From JBBDWZ01 sp050732575 (GTDB lineage: Bacteria; Gemmatimonadota; Gemmatimonadetes; Longimicrobiales; RSA9), in NCBI GenBank assembly GCA_050732575.1, contig JBOHRF010000184.1, positions 1-9,700 of the forward strand: DNA of 9,700 bases, written 5' to 3'. Below are positions 1 to 6,826 of the stretch, in pieces (the first letter of the stretch is position 1; each line of letters starts with the position of its first letter). The position numbers were made by a program, and so were the translations under genes. The notes beneath the pieces are model-generated. The model was not told where the DNA came from. It saw only the letters and a program-made list of their open reading frames with translations, and searched no databases.

Positions 1-441
1 CAGATCGATAACCTTAATGCCGGTCTCGAAGATTTCGGTCTTGGGCTCGAGCTGCGTGAACTTGGGCGCCTCGCGGTGAATCGGCCAACGCTCCACGTCG
101 GCTGGAATGTCGCCCTTCTGGTCCACGGGCTCGCCCAGCACGTTCAGAATGCGGCCCAGCGCTGCGTTGCCCACCGGCACCGTAATCGCGCTGCCCGTAT
201 CGGTGACGGCCATGCCGCGGGTCAACCCATCCGTCGAGGACATGGCCACCGCGCGCACCTGGTTGCGGCCAATGTGCTGCTGCACTTCCGCCACGACGCG
301 CAGGTCCTGGCCGCTATCCATCTTGGCCTTGACCTCGATGGCGTTGAAAATGTCGGGCAGGTGCTCGGCATCGAACTCGACGTCGAGGACCGGTCCGATC
401 ACCTGCACGACCCTGCCCTTCGAATCATTCGTTGTTGCCAT
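1..441 (-). CDS. atpD: ATP synthase F1 subunit beta, N-terminal part (cut by window edge)
   Basis: Catalytic beta subunit of the F1 head, on the cytoplasmic side. The first 147 codons are visible and the reading frame is open to base 1. The translation begins MATTNDSKGRVVQVIGPVLD, the usual beta-barrel domain (about residues 8-80). LGRILNVLGEPVD follows at 95-107, and the visible part ends at GIKVIDL (141-147), which in this family immediately precedes the P-loop. The Walker A and catalytic residues therefore lie outside the window. The ATG at 441 is preceded by GGAG with a 5-nt spacer (447-450), which fixes the start. The gene lies 13 nt after atpG. The epsilon gene atpC, its usual partner, would be further downstream and cannot be seen. 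The 5' truncation of coordinates is a window effect, not a pseudogene. Confidence 0.97.
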   Translation of the reverse strand, partial: MATTNDSKGRVVQVIGPVLDVEFDAEHLPDIFNAIEVKAKMDSGQDLRVVAEVQQHIGRNQVRAVAMSSTDGLTRGMAVTDTGSAITVPVGNAALGRILNVLGEPVDQKGDIPADVERWPIHREAPKFTQLEPKTEIFETGIKVIDL

Positions 442-454
442 AATTTCTCCGTCT

Positions 455-1351
455 CTATTCCAGGGCCGCCGCGCCACCCACGATTTCGGCAATTTCCTGC
501 GTGATCTGCGCCTGGCGCGCGCGGTTGTAAGTACGACTCAGGAGGTCCAGCATGTCACCAGCGTTGTCAGTGGCGCTTTTCATGGCCGTGCGGCGCGCAC
601 CATGTTCGGCAGCCGCAGTCTCCACCAGTGCGCGGTACATCGCGTTGCGAACGTACAGTGGCAGCAGTCGTGTCAGGATCTCATCGGCCGAAGGCGAAAG
701 GGTGTAGTTGGGGATGTATTTCCCTTTCTGTCCTACGGCCTGCACAGTCTGTTTCTGTTCTTTGCTTGTGGCCTGAATGGGCAGGACCTTCAGGACCGCG
801 GGCGGCGTGGACAGTGCCGAACGGAACTGGGCGTACACGACGTACACTTCGTCCAGCTCGCCGCGTTCAAAGCGTTCGCGCAGCGGATCAATTACGGAAA
901 TGGCATCCTCTACGGAAGGCCGGTCGGTGATGTCGGTGCGCGCCGTGCTCAAGGTCTCGCGCTTGAAGCGGAAGAAGCTGATGCCCTTCCTGCCCACGCC
1001 ATGCAGCTCGACCTCCACACCCTGGCCGCGCAGGCGCTCGATCAGTTTGCGCGCTTCTCGGATCAGGTTGACGTTGAAGGCACCGGCCAGTCCGCGATTC
1101 GATGTGATCAGGACTACGGCAGCGCGCTTCACCTGTTCGGGCTGGCGCAGCAGGGCAAACCGCTGGCGCAACTCGGGGTCAATGAGCCGGCCGATGACGC
1201 TGGCCAGACTCTCCGCGTACGGACGCGTCGCGTGCACACGGTCGGAGGCCCGCTTCAGCTTGGAAGTCGAGACCATCTCCATGGTCTTGGTGATCTGTCG
1301 CGTCTTGCCGACCGATCGGATGCGTCGTTTCAGCTCACGAGACTGCGCCAT
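455..1351 (-). CDS. atpG: ATP synthase F1 subunit gamma
   Basis: Central rotor shaft of F1, which couples c-ring rotation to the alpha/beta catalytic cycle. The 298-residue length is normal for bacterial gamma (about 285-300). The two coiled-coil termini that form the shaft are clear. The N-terminal helix contains KTRQITKTMEMVSTSKLKRA (residues 16-35), and the C-terminal helix contains SATDNAGDMLDLL and YNRARQAQITQEIAEIVGGA. LITSNRGLAGAFN at 81-93 is the conserved start of the Rossmann-like middle domain. The ATG at 1351 begins 6 nt after the atpA stop and has no strong Shine-Dalgarno sequence, so translation is probably coupled to atpA. Nothing is missing or broken. Confidence 0.98.
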   Translation of the reverse strand: MAQSRELKRRIRSVGKTRQITKTMEMVSTSKLKRASDRVHATRPYAESLASVIGRLIDPELRQRFALLRQPEQVKRAAVVLITSNRGLAGAFNVNLIREARKLIERLRGQGVEVELHGVGRKGISFFRFKRETLSTARTDITDRPSVEDAISVIDPLRERFERGELDEVYVVYAQFRSALSTPPAVLKVLPIQATSKEQKQTVQAVGQKGKYIPNYTLSPSADEILTRLLPLYVRNAMYRALVETAAAEHGARRTAMKSATDNAGDMLDLLSRTYNRARQAQITQEIAEIVGGAAALE

Positions 1352-1357
1352 TGTCGA

Positions 1358-2893
<1,536 letters not shown>

Positions 2894-2902
2894 AATCGTT
2901 CG

Positions 2903-3460
2903 TTAAGGGTTCGACGGCAGGCCTGCATCGAGCATGCGCCGCCGCAGGGACAACATTCTCCGGCGCAGCGACCCGTCCAGCACACGGTCGCCGAACCGCA
3001 CGATGATGCCGCCCAGGATGTCCCGATTCACCTGGAAATGGGGAACCACCTCGCGGCCCAGGGAGCGCCCGAGCTGCTGGGTCAGATCCGCGCGCATTTT
3101 TTCTTCGGGTTGACGCGCCACGGTTACCTGCACGTGCAGCCGCCCCTGGTGTTCATCCACCCGGTTGCGGTACTCTCGGCCGACTTCGAGCAGCAGGCGC
3201 TGCCGGCGTTTGTCGACCAGCAGCATAAGGAAATTCAGGAACAGCGGATGCGCGCGGTCCTCGAGCGCCTTGTGCAGCGCATTTTTTTTGGCCTGCGCAC
3301 CCACCTTCGGTGAAGCCAGAAACATGGCCAGCTGCGGCTCGCTCTGGAATGCCGATTCCAGAACGCTGATCGTAGCCAGGAAGTCGTCGTGCAGCTTCTT
3401 CTGTTCGGCCAGATCGAAGAGCGCTTCCGCGTAGCTGCGCGCGACCGTGGTTTCCCTCAC
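2903..3460 (-). CDS. atpH: ATP synthase F1 subunit delta
   Basis: Delta (OSCP-like) subunit of the peripheral stalk, joining the top of alpha3beta3 to the b dimer. The 185 residues match the usual length (about 175-185). The N-terminal helical bundle begins with ARSYAEALFDLAE (7-19), the family signature. The C-terminal region GGIIVRFGDRVLDGSLRRR (150-168) is the conserved b-binding end. The start codon is GTG at 3460, inside a GTGA overlap with the atpF stop. GGAG lies 7-10 nt upstream (3468-3471 on the plus strand), supporting this start and coupled translation. The C-terminus contains the heptad SLRRRML twice in tandem (164-177), encoded by different codons. Confidence 0.97.
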   Translation of the reverse strand: MRETTVARSYAEALFDLAEQKKLHDDFLATISVLESAFQSEPQLAMFLASPKVGAQAKKNALHKALEDRAHPLFLNFLMLLVDKRRQRLLLEVGREYRNRVDEHQGRLHVQVTVARQPEEKMRADLTQQLGRSLGREVVPHFQVNRDILGGIIVRFGDRVLDGSLRRRMLSLRRRMLDAGLPSNP

Positions 3461-4038
3461 CGCCCTGCTCCAGCAACGTCCTGTTTGTCGACCCGCGCCA
3501 GGAAGTCGTTGATGATGCGCCGATCATTTTCACCGTCCAGGCGTTGCTCGATCAGCTTGCCTGCAGCGGCGAGCGCCAGATCCACCGCCTGCGCGCGCAC
3601 GGACTCCACGGCCTTCAGCCGTTCGGTTTCAATGTCAGCGCGCGCGCGTGCCAGCAGTTCCTCCTGCTCGGTGCGCGCCTTGTTCAACAAGTCGGCGCGC
3701 ACTTTCTCGGCCGCTTGCCGCCCTTCGGCAATCACCTGCTGTGCTTCGGTGCGCGCGCGCGCCAGCTCCTGACGTTGCTGCTCGATCAGCCGCTCGGCTT
3801 CCTCACGATTGTGCTTCGCTTCATCCAGCGTGTCCTGAATGCGCTTCTCCCGCGCAGCTGCGTACCCGAGGATGGGCGGAAACGCAAACTTCGAAAGGAC
3901 TGCCAGCAGTATCAGAAAGATGACAACCGTCCACACCGAAACACTGGTCGACCAGGCAAACACCTCGGGCGAGGCAGCATGTTCTCCCGCCTGACTGGCC
4001 GCGGGCGCGTGTTCCTGGAGCAGACTCAACAGGCTCAT
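3457..4038 (-). CDS. atpF: ATP synthase Fo subunit b
   Basis: Peripheral stalk subunit: one membrane anchor and a long cytoplasmic helix that dimerises and holds delta. The 193 residues have a roughly 30-residue N-terminal stretch, then a transmembrane helix at about 32-52 (WTVVIFLILLAVLSKFAF). A charged, Ala/Glu/Arg-rich coiled coil follows from about residue 60 to 165, with the usual FPPILGYAAAREKRIQ entry. Only one b gene is present and there is no b', so a b homodimer is inferred. The ATG at 4038 has GAGGTGA with a 6-nt spacer (plus-strand 4045-4051). The stop overlaps atpH by 4 nt. A 64-nt gap containing a hairpin separates it from atpE. Confidence 0.97.
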   Translation of the reverse strand: MSLLSLLQEHAPAASQAGEHAASPEVFAWSTSVSVWTVVIFLILLAVLSKFAFPPILGYAAAREKRIQDTLDEAKHNREEAERLIEQQRQELARARTEAQQVIAEGRQAAEKVRADLLNKARTEQEELLARARADIETERLKAVESVRAQAVDLALAAAGKLIEQRLDGENDRRIINDFLARVDKQDVAGAGR

Positions 4039-4067
4039 CAGATCTCACCTCGACGGGCGCTGGGCGC

Positions 4068-4096
4068 GGGTGACGGTAGTGACGCCTCCGTCACCC
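4068..4096 (-). promoter_or_regulatory. GC-rich hairpin between atpE and atpF
   Basis: A perfect 9-bp inverted repeat, GGGTGACGG (4068-4076) and CCGTCACCC (4088-4096), has an 11-nt loop. It starts 6 nt after the atpE stop on the transcribed strand. The loop contains a second GTGACG (4079-4084), which can instead pair with CGTCAC (4089-4094) across a 4-nt loop, so two exclusive hairpins are possible. No U-tract follows, so it is not a full intrinsic terminator. In other bacteria such structures protect upstream mRNA from 3' exonucleases or partly attenuate downstream genes. Either would favour the high copy number of subunit c. The function is inferred and the repeat itself is seen directly. 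Confidence 0.6.
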
Positions 4097-4102
4097 TGGC
4101 CG

Positions 4103-4366
4103 CTAGCGGATAAGGAATGCGATGACCAATGCGAACAGCGCCGCACCTTCGATCAGGGCCGCCAGAATGATGGCACCGGTCTGGATCTGGCTGAGCACTT
4201 CCGGCTGACGGGCCATGGCCTCGGTCATAGAGCCGCCAATGCGGCCAATGCCCAGTCCCACGCCCAGCACGGTGAGTCCCGCGCCGATCGCCTTGCCGAA
4301 CAGTGCCATATGTGAAGATGCACCCGGCGGAGCTTGCTGCAGCATGGCAATAATCGGGAATTCCAT
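4103..4366 (-). CDS. atpE: ATP synthase Fo subunit c (rotor ring)
   Basis: Proteolipid that forms the rotating c-ring. The 87 residues form two transmembrane helices. Helix 1 contains the glycine-rich GAGLTVLGVGLGIGRIGG (28-45), followed by the polar loop ARQPE (52-56). Helix 2 contains ILAALIEGAALFALVIAFLI with Glu73 as the ion-carrying carboxylate. The residue after Glu73 is Gly rather than the Ser of Na+-type rings, and the helix-1 Gln of Na+ rings is replaced by Ile40, so H+ coupling is inferred. The ATG at 4366 has GGAGA with a 5-nt spacer (plus-strand 4372-4376). The alternative Met20 has no ribosome site, so the short N-terminal extension (about 18 residues) appears real. Both flanking gaps hold hairpins. 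Confidence 0.98.
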   Translation of the reverse strand: MEFPIIAMLQQAPPGASSHMALFGKAIGAGLTVLGVGLGIGRIGGSMTEAMARQPEVLSQIQTGAIILAALIEGAALFALVIAFLIR

Positions 4367-4563
4367 GACGGTCTCCGTTCCTGTTTACGGGGATTCGTGT
4401 GTTTTGCTCTTTCACGTGCGTTGCGGCCCCACCCGCCTGTCGCACCATGCCACCGCGTTTGTTGCGGATCTCGCCAGCGCCTTGCCGGCTACCGTACGAC
4501 CAACGCGTAAGAGCATCCGCGCTGGAAGGCATGTCTCTTCGGGCAGACATGCTTGCCCTTGGT
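4367..4563 (-). other. 197-nt untranslated leader between atpB and atpE
   Basis: This is the largest gap inside the atp operon. It contains no convincing gene on either strand and no clear internal promoter. What it holds is the hairpin at 4529-4552, a weaker GTGCG/CGCAC pairing further toward atpE, and the atpE ribosome site at its end. Other joints in the operon are overlaps or gaps of 64 nt or less. Retention of such a spacer in front of the c-subunit gene suggests a role in translation or mRNA stability of atpE, by analogy with the atpB-atpE translational enhancer of Escherichia coli. That role is inferred. Confidence 0.5.
4529..4552 (-). promoter_or_regulatory. Hairpin in the atpB-atpE gap
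   Basis: A perfect 8-bp inverted repeat, GCATGTCT (4529-4536) and AGACATGC (4545-4552), encloses an 8-nt loop. On the transcribed strand it can be extended by AAGG pairing with CCTT across a 4-nt bulge. A competing pairing, GGGC with GCCC, would open part of the stem. It begins 12 nt after the atpB stop and is not followed by a U-tract. A 3' stabiliser for upstream mRNA or a processing site is possible; neither is shown by the sequence. Confidence 0.5.
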
Positions 4564-5460
4564 TCAGTGCGCGTGACGAATCAGACCAATGAACACAGCC
4601 GTGAGCATGGCGAAAATGTACGCCTGCAACAACGCAACGAAGATCTCCAGAATCATGATCGCAACGGCCATGATGAGCGGGGCGGGCGCGATCCAGAGCG
4701 CGCTGGCCGCGCCCGCCATCACGAGCAAACCGGTCAGAGCAAGCACCACGGCATGACCGGCCGTCATGTTGGCGTAGAGACGAATCGTCAGCGCAAATGG
4801 CTTGGTCAGCTTGGACAGAAACTCGACCGGCGTCATGATGGCCAGCATGATCGGTTTCATGAACGTCGGCACACCGTGCGGGATGAAAAAGATCGTCTTC
4901 GCGTATCCGGCCGGACCCAGTGCCTTCATGCCCGCGACTTCGACAATGATGAAGGTCATGATGGCCAGCGCCGCCGTCACCGAGACATTGCCCGTCGGCG
5001 AGGCGCCCCAGGGCAACAACCCCAGCATGTTGCAGAACAGAATGAAGAAGAAAACGGTCACCACGTACGGCACGTACTTCTCGCCACCATGGCCAATGTT
5101 CTTGAGCGCGACTTCATCGCGCAGGTAAAGAATGAAGGCTTCCACCACGTTGGCTGCACCCCGGGGTCCGCGGTGCGCGCCCGCCGCATGCTCCCGGCGG
5201 GCATTACGCGCCGCCAGAATCAGCAGCAGCGCTACCAGTACAGCCGAAATCATCATGAACAGAACATGCTTCGTGATGGAAAAATCCAACGTGATCGGTC
5301 CCAGGTGCACAGGCGCAAACTGCGGCAGATGCACGTCACCCCAGGGCGCCTCCCAGACATTCGAGTCCGCCAAGTGGTGCAAAATCATTTCCGAAATGTC
5401 GAATTCGCCGCCTTCTTGCGCTGCTGCGGCGCTCAGGGAAGGAAACCAGATTCGCATCAT
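4564..5460 (-). CDS. atpB: ATP synthase Fo subunit a (proton channel)
   Basis: Stator subunit that carries the two proton half-channels beside the c-ring. The product is 298 residues from the ATG at 5460, which overlaps the atpI stop as ATGA. The open frame continues upstream, but only through atpI, so the shorter form is chosen. A long N-terminus (about 60 residues, with SEMILHHLADSN) precedes transmembrane helices at about 61-85, 128-150, 157-178 and two long re-entrant helices over about 198-250 and 252-294. The essential arginine is Arg227 in LTIRLYANMTAGH, and the conserved Gln279 is in ALLQAYIFAML. At the positions of E. coli Glu219 and His245 this protein has His236 and Glu272, a reciprocal swap known from other lineages. 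No strong ribosome site is present; translation is probably coupled. Confidence 0.97.
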   Translation of the reverse strand: MMRIWFPSLSAAAAQEGGEFDISEMILHHLADSNVWEAPWGDVHLPQFAPVHLGPITLDFSITKHVLFMMISAVLVALLLILAARNARREHAAGAHRGPRGAANVVEAFILYLRDEVALKNIGHGGEKYVPYVVTVFFFILFCNMLGLLPWGASPTGNVSVTAALAIMTFIIVEVAGMKALGPAGYAKTIFFIPHGVPTFMKPIMLAIMTPVEFLSKLTKPFALTIRLYANMTAGHAVVLALTGLLVMAGAASALWIAPAPLIMAVAIMILEIFVALLQAYIFAMLTAVFIGLIRHAH

Positions 5461-5864
5461 GTCTTGCGCTTGTCCCAACGCAGAAAAACCGGCTCCAGCA
5501 GCAAAAGGAGAAACACAAACGCGGCCAGACTCACCATGGCCGCTTCCCGGGGCAACGCTGCGCTTCGGCTCAACCACCACGCCACCCCACCAAGTGCACC
5601 AAAGCGCAGCGCCATTCCCGCCAGATAGCCCGCCATGAACAACTGCGTCTGCTCACGCACCAGCACCAGCGCTCCGAACGCGATCAGTTGCAGCAGGTAC
5701 GCAATCGCCGCCGAAACCCAGATCGCTTTGACCGCTGCGCCTGAAACCAGCAGCGTGCCCACGCCCGCCGCAATACTCAACAGGGCCAGTCCCGCTGCGG
5801 CATAAGCCAGCCAGGACCGGTACATAGTGCCCCGCGGGGGCAACGGCGCCACCATCGTCGTCAT
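5457..5864 (-). CDS. atpI: AtpI-like membrane protein of the atp operon
   Basis: A 135-residue, strongly hydrophobic protein with four predicted transmembrane segments (about 17-40, 45-69, 73-99 and 107-127). It ends with a short basic tail, LRWDKRKT. Its size, topology and position between atpZ and atpB match AtpI, which is implicated in c-ring assembly and is usually poorly conserved in sequence. The assignment rests more on context than on motifs. The ATG at 5864 overlaps the atpZ stop as ATGA. The longer open frame would run backwards through atpZ and is rejected. The stop overlaps the atpB start in the same way, giving a chain of coupled genes. The ribosome site is weak. Confidence 0.8.
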   Translation of the reverse strand: MTTMVAPLPPRGTMYRSWLAYAAAGLALLSIAAGVGTLLVSGAAVKAIWVSAAIAYLLQLIAFGALVLVREQTQLFMAGYLAGMALRFGALGGVAWWLSRSAALPREAAMVSLAAFVFLLLLLEPVFLRWDKRKT

Positions 5865-6118
5865 TGCTTGCGATCCGTTTTTTGCCGTGGCCCGGGACCC
5901 GAACCCGCGATTACCTGCCTGTACAGGTGGTAAAACCCGGCCACCGCGCCCACAAACGCCCCGATCAACGTAAACACCGGCTCGGTGCTCCACGCACCGT
6001 CCAACAACGAGCCCAGGTACAGAAACAGGGCCGTGCTGCCGACCCAGGTCAGCCCCACGCCCAGGTATTTGGCTGCCTGTGCGGGCGCCTTCCGCTGGGG
6101 CTCGCGCGACTCATCCAT
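5861..6118 (-). CDS. atpZ: AtpZ/AtpI-family small membrane protein
   Basis: First gene of the atp operon. It has 85 residues with a charged N-terminus, transmembrane helix 1 at about 18-37 (GVGLTWVGSTALFLYLGSLL) and helix 2 at about 47-68 (PVFTLIGAFVGAVAGFYHLY), then a basic tail. Size, two-helix layout and the glycine-rich second helix fit the small AtpZ family, implicated with AtpI in Mg2+ supply or assembly of Fo. The ATG at 6118 is preceded by a purine-rich GAGCGAGAG. The open frame reaches back to 6220, but that extension would read through the palindrome and promoter, so it is not used. The stop overlaps the atpI start by 4 nt. Confidence 0.85.
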   Translation of the reverse strand: MDESREPQRKAPAQAAKYLGVGLTWVGSTALFLYLGSLLDGAWSTEPVFTLIGAFVGAVAGFYHLYRQVIAGSGPGPRQKTDRKQ

Positions 6119-6129
6119 CTCTCGCTCGA

Positions 6130-6144
6130 CCGCCAAAAAGGCGG
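6130..6144 (-). other. Small hairpin in the atpZ leader
   Basis: CCGCC (6130-6134) and GGCGG (6140-6144) form a perfect 5-bp stem around a five-base A (plus strand) or T (minus strand) loop. It ends 11 nt before the atpZ start codon, at the expected 5' end of the mRNA. It could influence mRNA stability or ribosome access, but it is short and may be chance. Confidence 0.3.
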
Positions 6145-6147
6145 CCA

Positions 6148-6176
6148 AACGTAGGCGCTTGTGAAATTTTTCGCAA
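6148..6176 (-). promoter_or_regulatory. Candidate sigma-70 promoter of the atp operon
   Basis: Reading leftward, TTGCGA (-35, plus positions 6171-6176) is separated by 17 bp from TACGTT (-10, 6148-6153). It matches 4 of 6 and 3 of 6 consensus bases, including the key TA...T of the -10 box. Transcription would begin near 6141, giving a leader of about 23 nt before atpZ. The whole promoter overlaps the palindrome at 6153-6182, as expected for a repressed promoter. The match is modest and the position comes from inspection only. Confidence 0.45.
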
Positions 6177-6182
6177 GCGCCT
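6153..6182. promoter_or_regulatory. 30-bp palindrome with a Rex-like operator core
   Basis: AGGCGCTTG (6153-6161) and CAAGCGCCT (6174-6182) are exact inverted repeats, and the symmetry continues inward. The core at 6159-6176, TTGTGAAATTTTTCGCAA, differs by one base from the Rex operator form TTGTGAA-N4-TTCACAA. Rex senses the NADH/NAD+ ratio and represses respiratory and fermentative genes in many bacteria. The site overlaps the candidate atp promoter and ends 4 bp before the -35 box of the rightward promoter, so one protein could affect both. The core also resembles a CRP/FNR-type site (TGTGA-N6-TCGCA), a weaker alternative. No regulator gene is in the window. Confidence 0.6.
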
Positions 6183-6186
6183 CCGC

Positions 6187-6216
6187 TTGACGCTCGAAAA
6201 CGCAGGTCTCTATCTT
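6187..6216 (+). promoter_or_regulatory. Sigma-70 type promoter of the rightward genes
   Basis: TTGACG (6187-6192) and TATCTT (6211-6216) are separated by 18 bp. They match 5 of 6 and 4 of 6 consensus bases, the best promoter-like match I found in the window. Transcription would start near 6223, about 70 nt before the GTG start at 6293. The Rex-like palindrome lies directly upstream. Confidence 0.6.
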
Positions 6217-6243
6217 GCACCCGCTGCCCACCGGGTCGGCTCG

Positions 6244-6274
6244 AACGCGGCGAATGGGCCGCGTTTTGTTTGTT
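6244..6274 (+). terminator. Leader hairpin with U-rich tail (attenuator or short-RNA terminator)
   Basis: AACGCGGC (6244-6251) and GCCGCGTT (6258-6265) form a perfect 8-bp stem with a 6-nt loop. TTGTTTGTT (6266-6274) follows, the layout of an intrinsic terminator on the plus strand. The minus strand has no U-tract after it. It lies between the rightward promoter and the gene at 6293, so it would stop most transcripts after about 50 nt unless relieved. CGCTGCCCA (6222-6230) can pair with TGGGCCGCG (6255-6263) at 8 of 9 positions, opening the stem, which would be an antiterminator. The pairing is seen in the sequence; function is inferred. Confidence 0.55.
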
Positions 6275-6283
6275 GGGGTACGC

Positions 6284-6289
6284 GGGAGG
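6284..6289 (+). promoter_or_regulatory. Ribosome binding site choosing the GTG start at 6293
   Basis: GGGAGG lies 3 nt before GTG at 6293. The spacing is short, but the alternative in-frame ATG at 6254 sits inside the leader hairpin and has no ribosome site. Starting at 6293 also places a signal sequence directly at the N-terminus. Confidence 0.5.
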
Positions 6290-6292
6290 CGC

Positions 6293-6730
6293 GTGAACAA
6301 GCGCAGCGCAGCAGTGGTATGGGCGCTGATGTGGGCAGCGTGCAACGCGCAGCCGCGGGACGCGGGCGGTCGCGCGGCCGCGGGCGAGGCAGGCTCCTTG
6401 GTTCTATCCCTGGAAGTCGAAGTTCATCGTGATAGTGTGCGTTTTTCCTTGCACGCCACGAATCCAACCACACAAGAGATTCCGCTCGAATATGGCAGTG
6501 CGCAGCGCTTTGATTTCGAGGTGCGCGATGCAGCAGGTGCGACCTTGTGGCGCTGGTCGGCGGATCAAGCGTTTGCCCAGGTTGTTGGTCAGGAGAGAGT
6601 GGCGTCGGGAGCGACGTTGAAGTATGAAGCGGTCTGGCAACCGGCCGGGCGCACAGGTCGGTTCGTGGTGATTGGCCGAATGGTGAGCATGCCGGACGTA
6701 CGCGAACAGCAAACGGAATTCGAGATCTAA
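6293..6730 (+). CDS. BsuPI-domain putative lipoprotein
   Basis: A 145-residue protein. The N-terminus has a basic start (NKRS), a hydrophobic stretch AAVVWALMWAA and Cys17, a plausible though imperfect lipobox (WAAC; Trp at -3 is unusual). Export and lipid anchoring are therefore inferred. Residues about 38-145 resemble the BsuPI (intracellular proteinase inhibitor) immunoglobulin-like fold: the LEYGSAQRFDFEV strand (65-77), LWRWSADQAFAQ (85-96), VASGATLKYEAVW and the GRFVVIGRM strand. The family is named for a Bacillus protease inhibitor, but most members have no tested function, so no inhibitor role is asserted. GTG is preferred over ATG 6254, which would add 13 residues before the signal sequence. 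It is followed by a 96-nt gap without evident signals before the MoxR gene. Confidence 0.75.
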   Translation: MNKRSAAVVWALMWAACNAQPRDAGGRAAAGEAGSLVLSLEVEVHRDSVRFSLHATNPTTQEIPLEYGSAQRFDFEVRDAAGATLWRWSADQAFAQVVGQERVASGATLKYEAVWQPAGRTGRFVVIGRMVSMPDVREQQTEFEI

Positions 6731-6826
6731 TCGAAGGTAGCAACGAACTGGTGGTCGGTGGGGCGGCCGGGGCCGAGCCTGAACGGGTGGGCATCGAGAC
6801 ACGCGCCGCAAACAAGGGGGACACGA

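Noticed and set aside
4068..4096. Intrinsic terminator after atpE
   Set aside because: The stem is strong, but no U-tract follows on the transcribed strand and the operon continues into atpF.
4038..4550. 170-codon minus-strand frame spanning the atpB-atpE gap and out-of-frame atpE
   Set aside because: It reads atpE in the wrong frame and has no ribosome site or family resemblance. A short peptide confined to the gap cannot be excluded, but nothing supports it.
5461..5580. 40-codon N-terminal extension of atpB
   Set aside because: It would run through atpI in another frame; the ATGA overlap at 5457-5460 gives a better start.
4399..5628. 409-codon plus-strand open frame antisense to atpB and atpI
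   Set aside because: Very basic, His/Arg/Gln-rich translation typical of antisense frames; it covers the atpB-atpE spacer but shows no start signals.
6160..6175. CRP/FNR-type site TGTGA-N6-TCGCA
   Set aside because: The same bases fit the 18-bp Rex form better, and an activator site overlapping the -35 and spacer of the atp promoter would be badly placed. Kept only as an alternative.
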